DNA of 64,000 nt, from positions 1 through 64,000 of the forward strand of contig JAHXHS010000024.1 in the NCBI GenBank assembly GCA_025656455.1, given 5' to 3'. Positions 15,950-24,714 of this stretch are shown piece after piece. This stretch comes from Candidatus Thiodiazotropha sp. (ex Epidulcina cf. delphinae). Its GTDB lineage: Bacteria; Pseudomonadota; Gammaproteobacteria; Chromatiales; Chromatiaceae. Each line of letters starts with the position of its first letter. Positions within the stretch are counted from its first letter, which is position 1. A program made the position numbers and the translations under genes. The notes under the pieces are model-generated. The model did not search any database. It was given only the letters and a program-made list of their open reading frames with translations, and had not been told where the DNA came from.

Positions 15950-18900
15950 TCAACATGAATTGAGCAGCGATTTCTCATGCTGTAGCAGCTTAGAAAACGC
16001 CGCCGGCGGCATCGGCGGACCGAACAGATAGCCCTGCCCCTCTGGACACCCGGCATCGTGCAGGAACTGTCGTTGCTCCAGTGTCTCGATACCCTCGGCA
16101 ATCACCTGTTTGCCCAGATTGCTTCCCAGTAGCATGATCGATTGCACGATCATGGCGCCATCCTGCGCATGGGGCAAGTTACTGACGAAGGAACGGTCGA
16201 TCTTGAGTCGATGCACGGGCAATCGGTGCAGGTACGAGAGTGACGAATAACCGGTGCCGAAATCATCGATCGCCAGACGCACACCAAGCCTGTTCAGGTC
16301 GTCGAGCGAGCGCATGGTCTCCTCGGTATCCTGCATGATGACGCTCTCCGTCAATTCGATCTCAAGGCTTGACGGATCGATGTCGCTATCGCCAAGGATG
16401 CGTTTCACCAGCGTGGCGAATCCCCCATGCCGGCTGAACTGGCTGCCGGAGACGTTGATCGCAAGGCTGCCTATTTCGATGCCTGCCTGGCGCCACGCCT
16501 GGAGCTGGTTGCAGGCCTGGCGTAATACCCATTCGCCGATGGCGATGATGTTGCCGCTCTCTTCCGCTACCGGTATGAAGCTTCCCGGCATCATCAGACC
16601 GCGTTGGGGATGATTCCAACGCAACAGGGCCTCGCCACCGGTGATCCGGCCGCTGTTCAGCGACACCTGCGGCTGGATGTGCAGCTCGAACTCCCCGCGT
16701 TCGATGGCGTGGCGCAGATCGCGCTCCAGGGTCAATCGCTCAGCGGCCGTTTCCGCCAGCTTTGCGGAAAAGAACTGATAGTTGTTGCGTCCCAGTTGTT
16801 TCGCCTGATACATCGCGGCATCGGCATTGCGCAGCAATTGGTCGGCATCCGATGCGTCATCCGGATAGAGTGAGATGCCGAGACTGCCGGTCGGGTAGAG
16901 ATCGTGGCCATCCACATGAAAGGGTTCCTTGAATGTGCCAAGGAGTTTGCTGGCGACCGTGGAAAGATCACGCAGATCGATCCCTCCCTCCATCAGCAAT
17001 ACATATTCGTCGCCGCCAAGACGCCCCAGGGTATCGCCATCGCGTATTTCTGCGGCAAGGCGCTCGGCAACCTGCTGTAACAGGCGGTCGCCGACCTGAT
17101 GGCTGAGCGAATCATTGATGGTTTTAAACTGATCCAGATCGAGAAACAGCACGGCTACGCGCCCACCGGTGCGTTGCGTGCGAAGGATGCTGTGCTGGAC
17201 GCGATCGTAGAAAAGACGCCGGTTGGGAAGGTTGGTCAGGGCATCATGGTTGGCGAGAAACTCCAGCTTGGACTCAGTGCGTTTGCGCTCGTCGATCTCG
17301 TCCTCGAGTGACCGGTTCAGGCTTTGCACCTGGGCGTAGTAGCGCGAGATCTCCAGCGAGGAGATCGCCTGTGTGGTCAACAGTTGCAGGATTCGGGTAT
17401 GGGTACGGGTGAAGGCATGGCTGGCGAGGTTGTTTTCCAGGTATAGGATTCCGCCCAGTTCACCGCGGTTGACGATCGGCAGGCAGAGCAGCGATTTGCA
17501 CCGGCGTGTCGCTATACTGTTGTCGGTGGCGAACAGTGTCGATTTGGAGGCGTCGTCGAGATTGACCGTTTTCATCGTTCGCGCCACATAGTGGACCACC
17601 GATTCGGCGATTTCCGGATAGTCGTCGAGTGAACGCCACTGCAGCACGTCCACCGCCGCATGATCGGGGTGCTGCTCCGCCACGATGCACCATTCACCAT
17701 CCTGTTCGAGCAGCAGATAACCGCTTTGCGCCCCAGCCGCTTCGATCACCAGCCCGATGAGGCGGGCGAGCATGCGATCCATCACCAGTTCCCCGGCCAC
17801 GGTCTGCGCCGCCTTCAGCACTGAATAGATATCGACGGCATGCAGTCCATTGCTGGAGCTGCTGGTGGTGGTATTCAGACCACTGCTCTCATTCTCACGG
17901 GAATGCAGCGGAGTCAGCAACGGCGCATGATCACGCATCAATTGCGCCACTTTTGCCTCTGCCCCCCAGGATTCATAGCCCTGCAACGCCTGCTGCAGGT
18001 AGAGCCCGGCAAGCCGCGGCTTGCCCCGTCGCGACCAGCACCCTGCCGCCCGTTCGTTGGCCAGGGCTTGGTCCAGCGTACGACCGGCATGGGCGGCCGC
18101 CTCGATGGCGTTGTCATAGGCGTTCAGCAGTATGCCATGCTCATCGTCGCTCAGTTCGGCAATTTCCGCTTCGATCAGCAGTAATTTGGGACGATAGTTA
18201 GCGGGGCTCTGGTTGGCCCATTCAGCCATCTGGTCCCGATACGCGCCGATCCGGCCCAGCGTGGCGGCACACGCTATCTGTCTCTCACGGGCGGCGCTGC
18301 TGAGGGCCAGTGCATGCAGAAAATAGTAATGAGGCAGCAGTGTCATACCGGTGATGCCGCCAAGAAACGGCAAGCCCTGCTCGGTTGTCTCCAATGCCTC
18401 GACCGGTTTTTCGAGAACCACTGTCAACAGGGCGCGCAACAAGTGGTAAAAGCTGAGAATTGTGGCATTGCCTTGCTTGCGCCAGATATCGATCATTGCT
18501 GCTCCGCCATGATCCGCCGCTAGGTCGGGTAACGCTTCCCGGGGTCGGCGTAGAGCTTCGACAGTGTGGACCAGCATCGAGTAGAACTGCTGGCCATCTT
18601 CCTGGCGAAGGATGCGATTGATATCCGCGAACCGAGCAAAGCTCTGTTCCAGCTCCGCCAGGGACTGGCCGGCAAACAGACCGTTGCCATGGATGTGGTT
18701 GACGCAGTAGGAGGCGAATTGCAGATCGCCGCTCGCCACGCCGGCATTCCAACCGTTTTCCAGGTAGGGCAGTGTGGCCTCGAGCGGTTCGCGCCAATGC
18801 AGAATAAACACCGCATGGAAGAAATTGACACGGGCGCGCATTGCGCTGTTGTCGGGATGCTCCGCAATCCTGGTGGCCAGTCCGCCAACGGTGTGCGCGC

Positions 18901-21700
18901 TCTGGTAGCGATGAAGGGCTGTTGCGAGCAACATGCCGTAGACGCCGAATCCGAAAGAAGCGAAACGCGACAAGCCGCCCTGTAACGCGCGCCGCACGAA
19001 TTCGATGGAGAGGTAGGGAAACACCTCCGCGGCGGTGATATAGGCCGCCGGCGCAAGATGCGTCAGCAAACCCATGATCGCCAGCTCATGCTCATCGGTC
19101 ATTGACGGCCACTCAGCCAAGTGCTCAAGATCGCGTTCGGCCAGCAACTTTTCGATCTCGCTCACCCTGGCCATCAGGACCTCGATCGAACGGTCTGACG
19201 GTATCACGACACCCAGTTCGGTCAATGCCTCGTCCCCTGTCGCCAAGGCCTCGGGCAGTTTGAGTTCAACCGTATACATGTCGATCAGCAGTTGGTAGAT
19301 GCGTGTCCGGGTTGGCGTGTCCGGCGCATCATGCAGCAGTTCGAGCAACCGCTGAATGGAGCTATCCACCTCGCCGATGTGGAAATTGGTCTCCTCCTGG
19401 TGAACAGCGAGTTCAAACGACAATGTCTCGGCAGCAGCGTCTGCCTTATCGAGCACACGCTCCCCCTGGGCGTAGAAGTAGCGGGCGCTGGCATAGGCCA
19501 TCGCCGCCTTGGCGGCATGGCCCGCCTGCAGATTCAACGCCGCCAGGCGCAGCCGTTCTTCCGCCGACTCGATCAGTGGCGAACCAAGATTGAGTTGCTG
19601 AGCCGCGGCAAGCAATTGATCCTGCCCATGTTGCCGTTCCAGCAGGTATCGCCCCAGACGCAGATGGATGCGTTGCGCCTCCACCGGACTGAGTGATTGA
19701 TACACGGCCTGCTGGATGCGGTCATGGGTGAAGCGGGCATAGCCCTCCAGCATGGCCACCAGTCCATCGTTTACGGCCAGCTCCAACTGCCTCCTTGGGT
19801 CCAGCGTTTCGCGCAGACTTCCGATAGCGATCAGGTCGAGTGAGAAGGTATTGCCGATGCATGCCGCGGTCTGCAATATCTCTCGAGCGCTTGATGGCAG
19901 CTGAGCAATTTTATGCAACATCAGTTCGATGACGTTGTCGCTGATGTCTTGCGCCTCAACGCGCATGGTTTCCCAACGCCAGGCGCCGGCTTCGGGATCG
20001 AAGCGAAGAGCGCCCTCTTTTGCCAGGGTATCAAGCACTTGGCGCATGAAAAAGGGGTTGCCGTCTGTCTTGCCATGGAGCAGCGCGGCCAGGGCAGAGG
20101 CCTCCTCCACGGAGACATCGAGCGCATCCGCCACCAGGGTTTCGGATTGTCCCAGTGTCAGTCCTTCAAGGGAGATATGTTCGATCTGTTTCCATTCCTG
20201 CCGCAACGCCGCTATCAGATTGGGTAGCTGGTGATTGGGCGTTACCTCCTCAGTGCGATAGGCGCAGACGATAAGAAAATGGCTGCGCACCGAGCGTGTC
20301 ACGATGGTGCGCAGGAACGCCAGTGAACCGGGATCGGCCCACTGCATGTCGTCGAGAAACAGAACCAATGATTGTTCCGTCTCGATCATACAGTGGAAGA
20401 AACCGAGCAGGGTGATGGCGAACCGGTTGGCCGATTCCATGGTTTCGAGCGGTAGAGGAAGGGGCTGTGGGCCGATGATTGCCTCGAGTTCCGGCACCAA
20501 CTCCAGCAGCAAACCGGCGTTGGCGCCCAGGTTTTCCAAAACACGGCTGCGAAACGCTTCCAGTTCTGCCGGCGTGCCGCTGAGTATTTGGTGGCACAGT
20601 TGGGCGAAGGCATCGGCGAATGCTCCATAGGGCGTCGTTCGCAGGGTCTGGTCGAACTTGCCGCTGATAAAGCGCCCGCCCGCGGCCACGGTGGGAAAGC
20701 GCATCTCGTTGACCAGCGTCGTTTTGCCTGCCCCGGCGAAGCCGGAGACGAAAAGCAGTCCCGGTTCACCATGGATCGCGCGCTCCAGCGCGGCATGCAG
20801 CTGCCGCAGCTCATCTTCACGTCCGTAGAGGCTGGGAGGAAAATGCAATCGGCCTGAATGATCGCCGCGTCCCAATGGGAACAGCGGTATTTCTCCGCTT
20901 TCATGCAGTTTTGTCAGGCACTGTTCAAGGTCGTGGCGCAACCCGCGAGCGGTCTGATATCGGTTATCCGGAACCTTTGACAACAGGCGCATCACCAGAT
21001 CGGATACCACCCGCGGCAAGGCGGGTTGATGCAGCAGCAGCGGATCGGGTATCCGCGCAAGATGGGCGTGGATCCAACCGGCGGCATCCTCTGCCTGGAA
21101 GGGAAGCTCTCCGGTAAGTATTTCGTAGAGCACGACACCGAAGGCGTAGAGATCGCTGCGTTCATCGACCGGCAGGTCGATGCGGCCTGTCTGTTCCGGT
21201 GAGAGGTAGGGCAACTGTCCCTCGGCGGTGAAAACGAAGTTGTCGTCAGGGTCGCCCTTTGTGGCCAATTCAAGATCGATAATCACGGCGCGATTGCCGT
21301 CGTCCGTCACGAGCAGATTGCTGGCGGCGATATCGCGGTGCACGATGCCTGCGCCATGCAGGGACTCAAGTGCCCTCGCGGCACTTAACGCCAGGCGCAG
21401 GATGGTGTCGATAGGCCGGTGTTCGCGTGTCTTGAAGTAAGACTTGAAGGTTGTGCCGGGTATGTATTGCAGCTTGATGGCCGGGCGGTCCTTCCAGACG
21501 GTCCGGCCTATGATCTTGCGTACATCGGCTAGATGGAGCGATGAGCCAATGGTGTATTCTTGATCAAGGCGCGCCAGCACCTTGGGCGGCGGAATGGCGG
21601 CGGTTGGATACTTGATCACCACCTTGCCGGTTTCCGGTGATTCGAGTAATGCCAATGTGAACATGCTGCCTGTATTAATGGATTTCCCGGTCTCCTGCAT
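15950..21700 (-). CDS. Ser/Thr kinase–AAA ATPase–GAF–GGDEF–EAL signalling protein
   Basis: A 1916-residue cytoplasmic multidomain protein. Residues 1–275 form a Ser/Thr kinase fold: Lys30 (VVIKYP), HRDIAASNLL at 121–130, DLE instead of DFG at 142–144, and SDLYAFGVVLYEILTG. An AAA-type ATPase follows (GFAGAGKTTL with Lys326; VLFLDDMQWADP), then a helical TPR-like stretch to about 1280 and a GAF domain near 1330–1480. A diguanylate cyclase domain (GGDEY 1562–1566) and a phosphodiesterase domain (EALLRW from 1690; DDFGTGYSS; AEGIE) end the protein. Well-known relatives end in a histidine kinase; here c-di-GMP enzymes replace it. Both active-site motifs look intact. Confidence 0.92.
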   Translation of the reverse strand: MQETGKSINTGSMFTLALLESPETGKVVIKYPTAAIPPPKVLARLDQEYTIGSSLHLADVRKIIGRTVWKDRPAIKLQYIPGTTFKSYFKTREHRPIDTILRLALSAARALESLHGAGIVHRDIAASNLLVTDDGNRAVIIDLELATKGDPDDNFVFTAEGQLPYLSPEQTGRIDLPVDERSDLYAFGVVLYEILTGELPFQAEDAAGWIHAHLARIPDPLLLHQPALPRVVSDLVMRLLSKVPDNRYQTARGLRHDLEQCLTKLHESGEIPLFPLGRGDHSGRLHFPPSLYGREDELRQLHAALERAIHGEPGLLFVSGFAGAGKTTLVNEMRFPTVAAGGRFISGKFDQTLRTTPYGAFADAFAQLCHQILSGTPAELEAFRSRVLENLGANAGLLLELVPELEAIIGPQPLPLPLETMESANRFAITLLGFFHCMIETEQSLVLFLDDMQWADPGSLAFLRTIVTRSVRSHFLIVCAYRTEEVTPNHQLPNLIAALRQEWKQIEHISLEGLTLGQSETLVADALDVSVEEASALAALLHGKTDGNPFFMRQVLDTLAKEGALRFDPEAGAWRWETMRVEAQDISDNVIELMLHKIAQLPSSAREILQTAACIGNTFSLDLIAIGSLRETLDPRRQLELAVNDGLVAMLEGYARFTHDRIQQAVYQSLSPVEAQRIHLRLGRYLLERQHGQDQLLAAAQQLNLGSPLIESAEERLRLAALNLQAGHAAKAAMAYASARYFYAQGERVLDKADAAAETLSFELAVHQEETNFHIGEVDSSIQRLLELLHDAPDTPTRTRIYQLLIDMYTVELKLPEALATGDEALTELGVVIPSDRSIEVLMARVSEIEKLLAERDLEHLAEWPSMTDEHELAIMGLLTHLAPAAYITAAEVFPYLSIEFVRRALQGGLSRFASFGFGVYGMLLATALHRYQSAHTVGGLATRIAEHPDNSAMRARVNFFHAVFILHWREPLEATLPYLENGWNAGVASGDLQFASYCVNHIHGNGLFAGQSLAELEQSFARFADINRILRQEDGQQFYSMLVHTVEALRRPREALPDLAADHGGAAMIDIWRKQGNATILSFYHLLRALLTVVLEKPVEALETTEQGLPFLGGITGMTLLPHYYFLHALALSSAARERQIACAATLGRIGAYRDQMAEWANQSPANYRPKLLLIEAEIAELSDDEHGILLNAYDNAIEAAAHAGRTLDQALANERAAGCWSRRGKPRLAGLYLQQALQGYESWGAEAKVAQLMRDHAPLLTPLHSRENESSGLNTTTSSSSNGLHAVDIYSVLKAAQTVAGELVMDRMLARLIGLVIEAAGAQSGYLLLEQDGEWCIVAEQHPDHAAVDVLQWRSLDDYPEIAESVVHYVARTMKTVNLDDASKSTLFATDNSIATRRCKSLLCLPIVNRGELGGILYLENNLASHAFTRTHTRILQLLTTQAISSLEISRYYAQVQSLNRSLEDEIDERKRTESKLEFLANHDALTNLPNRRLFYDRVQHSILRTQRTGGRVAVLFLDLDQFKTINDSLSHQVGDRLLQQVAERLAAEIRDGDTLGRLGGDEYVLLMEGGIDLRDLSTVASKLLGTFKEPFHVDGHDLYPTGSLGISLYPDDASDADQLLRNADAAMYQAKQLGRNNYQFFSAKLAETAAERLTLERDLRHAIERGEFELHIQPQVSLNSGRITGGEALLRWNHPQRGLMMPGSFIPVAEESGNIIAIGEWVLRQACNQLQAWRQAGIEIGSLAINVSGSQFSRHGGFATLVKRILGDSDIDPSSLEIELTESVIMQDTEETMRSLDDLNRLGVRLAIDDFGTGYSSLSYLHRLPVHRLKIDRSFVSNLPHAQDGAMIVQSIMLLGSNLGKQVIAEGIETLEQRQFLHDAGCPEGQGYLFGPPMPPAAFSKLLQHEKSLLNSC

Positions 21701-21835
21701 CTGTCTGCCTCAAGGCAACGCGCCGATGTCTATGAGGATACGCGGCAATTCCAGGATAATCCAATTGGAGCCGGTCTCTCAGTAAGGGTGCAAGTGAGGT
21801 AATGACATTGCACTGAGCTACGATTTTGTCTGCCG

Positions 21836-23920
21836 TTACGGTTTTGAGCCGGGGGTTCGGCAGGGTAGATCAATGGCGAAACAGACCCCGTCATCCTCGT
21901 TGGCTGCCCAGGTTCTTCCCTGGTGGAACTCCGCGATCAGTCTGACCAGATAGAGTCCCAGGCCCAGGTGTGGTTGGTCATCGCGGGTGTTGCGCAGTGA
22001 CACCATCGAGTCGAATAGCCGCTGTTTTATCTCGTCGGCAAGCGGTGGACCCTGGTTGCGGACCAGGATGGTGGCCGTCTCCTCCTCCCTGGTGGCGAGT
22101 TCGATGCAAATGGCCGTCCGTGGGCGGTGAAAATCGACCGCATTGCTGACCAGTTTATCCAGTGCCTGACTGATCAGCTCCGGGGCGAGACGGGCCTGAA
22201 TGGCATGATCGGGAATCTGGCAGTCAAACGCTATCTGTCGGTAACTGCCGGCATATCCGCTGCAAAGTGAACGACATAGACCGGTGATATCGACGTCAAC
22301 CCGTTCGGCGCTTTGCAATGCCTGCTCCAGACGGGTGGCCTCGCGCAGGCGGGTGAGTATCAGGTTGAGTCGCCGGGTTCCCTCCAGGGCGCGCTTGGCA
22401 TAGGGGGAGGCTGATGCTCGATCGCTATCGTTCTGAATATTCTCCAAGGAGGACTGGACGATCGTCAAGGGGGTGCGGAATTCATGTGCGAGTCGTGAGG
22501 CCATGGACTCAAGGTAGGTGGTATAAGCCTTTGAGCGTTGTAAAACCGCGCGCAAGCTACGATCGAGTTCACCCAGCTCATCCCTGTCCCGAGTGGCTGA
22601 AACCTCGTGCACGATCCGCCCGTCTTTACTGACCGCCTGATGGTATTTACGGTTGAGCCGGGTGATGCGGCGAGTCAGGGATGAGGCGAACAACAGCAAT
22701 GCGCCGCCGGTTATGACGAAAAGCATCAGGCTGATGAGCAGTAGCCGGTCAGAGGCGCTCTGCTGCAGGAGCAGGATCTCCCGGGTGGTCTGTTCCACCA
22801 CCACTGTGCCGGTGACACGATCGTCCACCAGGATCGGATGGGCGGCGGAGAGGGTCATCACCTTCGAGCCTGGCAGTTGATAGCGATAGATCCCACCCTC
22901 GCCTGATAGGGCGCGGCGGATCTCCGGGCCGTCCAGTCGGCCAAGCTTCTCCCTGCTGTCGCCGGTCGATGCCGTTGGTACGGAGATCAGCAACGAGAAC
23001 AGGCGACTCAACGGATTGTTCCCTATGTCGATGGCGGGTGAGATGGACCCGTGGCGGCCGATGACCTGCCGCTCCAGGTTGAGGATGCTGTAACGATGGG
23101 TCTGGCTATCGAGGCCCTGCAGCAGCCGGTCGGTCTGTAGGGTAGGCATCACCAACAGGGCCAGGTTGTCGTTATTGCGCCAGCCGGAGGTGGAGGCAAT
23201 GCCGGCAGGCGCTGCCCCCGGCTGATCGATATCGACCACGGCCAGGGAGAGACGTCCGTTTGCCAAGGATCGAGGCACTCGCAGTTCAACCCGGTAGCCT
23301 TGAGGGGACTCTTGCCATTCACCGCGAATGGCGCTCTGTTCCCGTCCGCTGCCGGCCTCGATGGCGTTGATCCAACCCGGCGCAGACGTGCCCAGGAGGT
23401 ATAGCCTGGCCTTGGCGGCGGGGCCGGGAAGGGCAAGGATCAGATGGTCTCCGTCATTGAGGCGTCTGTCCGATCGAGGGTAGACGAGACGCTCGTCGCG
23501 GATCTCTATCATCAGATAGAGGAGACCCGCATGGAAACCCGCCAGCCAGTCGAAACTGACCGCGTCGGCCCGGGAAGCGCTGGCGTCGAACCGTCTGGAC
23601 TGAGATTTCAACGCCAGCCAATCCTCGGCGTAGCCATCGATATCGGGGGGGTTCTCCAGCGGATGGATATAGAGCGAATTGGCTGTCTGATTCCCGCCTG
23701 GTCCGGTTTCAGGCAGCCAATTGTCGCTGTCCGCCGCAAGCATGTTGGCGACGATTTCCGCCCGGTTCGACAGTAACGCCTCTTGGGCCTGTCGCAGGGA
23801 AGACTCCATCTCCAACAGATAGTGGTAGCCGGCCCAGGGGATGAGCAGCAGGGAGAGCGAGGCAAGCAGCAGTTTGAATCGCAGCGATTGAAAAAAGTGT
23901 GGATGCTGGCGCTGCGGCAT
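21836..23920 (-). CDS. pdsS: Dedicated sortase-system sensor histidine kinase
   Basis: A 694-residue membrane histidine kinase resembling the proteobacterial dedicated sortase system kinase. A first membrane helix lies near residues 14–34; a large periplasmic domain contains DIDGYAEDWLAL, reminiscent of carbohydrate-binding modules; the second helix is near residue 400. HAMP-like sequence follows, then the H box HEFRTPL (His479), the N box LDKLVSNAVDF and a G box LGLGLYLVRLI. It lies 15 bases after the response regulator gene. The family normally accompanies class GN sortase genes, and one is encoded 8 kb away. The sensed signal is unknown. Confidence 0.85.
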   Translation of the reverse strand: MPQRQHPHFFQSLRFKLLLASLSLLLIPWAGYHYLLEMESSLRQAQEALLSNRAEIVANMLAADSDNWLPETGPGGNQTANSLYIHPLENPPDIDGYAEDWLALKSQSRRFDASASRADAVSFDWLAGFHAGLLYLMIEIRDERLVYPRSDRRLNDGDHLILALPGPAAKARLYLLGTSAPGWINAIEAGSGREQSAIRGEWQESPQGYRVELRVPRSLANGRLSLAVVDIDQPGAAPAGIASTSGWRNNDNLALLVMPTLQTDRLLQGLDSQTHRYSILNLERQVIGRHGSISPAIDIGNNPLSRLFSLLISVPTASTGDSREKLGRLDGPEIRRALSGEGGIYRYQLPGSKVMTLSAAHPILVDDRVTGTVVVEQTTREILLLQQSASDRLLLISLMLFVITGGALLLFASSLTRRITRLNRKYHQAVSKDGRIVHEVSATRDRDELGELDRSLRAVLQRSKAYTTYLESMASRLAHEFRTPLTIVQSSLENIQNDSDRASASPYAKRALEGTRRLNLILTRLREATRLEQALQSAERVDVDITGLCRSLCSGYAGSYRQIAFDCQIPDHAIQARLAPELISQALDKLVSNAVDFHRPRTAICIELATREEETATILVRNQGPPLADEIKQRLFDSMVSLRNTRDDQPHLGLGLYLVRLIAEFHQGRTWAANEDDGVCFAIDLPCRTPGSKP

Positions 23921-23935
23921 GAGCTTGTTCGGCGG

Positions 23936-24628
23936 TCAATGTTGCCAGCGATAACCGGCGCCGTAGACCGATTCAATATGCTTGAATCTGGCGTCAAGGT
24001 CGAGAAATTTCCGGCGGATGCGTTTGATATGGGTGGAGATACTGGTGACGTCTACGTAGATGCGAGCCTCATCCATCAACTGCTCGCGGCTGCGCACATG
24101 CCCCGGATGCCGCACCAACGCATGCAGCATCCAGAACTCCGTGACAGTTAGCGGTACCGGGGTGTCCTGCCAGTGGGCGGTGAGGCGATCGCTATCGAGT
24201 CTCAGATCGCCGATGATCAATGGTGAGTTATCGGGTTGCTCCTGCTGCATGGCGGTGACGCGGCGGAACAAGGCAGCGATGCGCGCCGCCAGGTGAGGCA
24301 GGCTGATCTCCTTGGTGAGATAGTCGTCGGCGCCCAGCCGCAGGCCGGCGACACTGTCGAAATCACTGTCCCTGGCGGTAAGGAAGATGATCGGCAGGGT
24401 GGCCGACCGATTGCGCAGTTCACGGCAGAGCTCGAAACCGGCATCCACATCATCCCCCAGTCCGATATCCAGGATGACCAGATCCGGCAGGGCCTGGTCG
24501 AAAATGGCCAGGGCTTGCTGTTGGGTGGAGAAGCCGCTGACCGTATAGCCTTGGCGGGTGAGGTAGTCGATATAGTTGTCGCGAATCATCTGTTCGTCTT
24601 CGATGATGGCGATCTCTCTCTTTGCCAC
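23936..24628 (-). CDS. pdsR: Dedicated sortase-system response regulator, OmpR type
   Basis: A 230-residue OmpR/PhoB-type regulator. The receiver domain has IEDE near the N-terminus, phospho-acceptor Asp54 (VILDIGLGDD), Thr in FLTAR and Lys in LTKEI. The winged-helix output domain covers about residues 135–230 (LTVTEFWMLHALV, SISTHIKRIRRKF). Pairing with the adjacent kinase and nearby sortase supports a role as transcriptional regulator of the sortase island. The start is GTG at 24628. A repressor or activator site may lie in the 29252–29554 divergent region; I cannot identify it. Confidence 0.88.
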   Translation of the reverse strand: MAKREIAIIEDEQMIRDNYIDYLTRQGYTVSGFSTQQQALAIFDQALPDLVILDIGLGDDVDAGFELCRELRNRSATLPIIFLTARDSDFDSVAGLRLGADDYLTKEISLPHLAARIAALFRRVTAMQQEQPDNSPLIIGDLRLDSDRLTAHWQDTPVPLTVTEFWMLHALVRHPGHVRSREQLMDEARIYVDVTSISTHIKRIRRKFLDLDARFKHIESVYGAGYRWQH

Positions 24629-24714
24629 AGTGTTTGTCTGTCCTATGCGGTGCGATCGTCTGTTTCGGGATTATGAATGGCAAGCGCACGGTTGCGCAAT
24701 GCATCCTTATGGAT

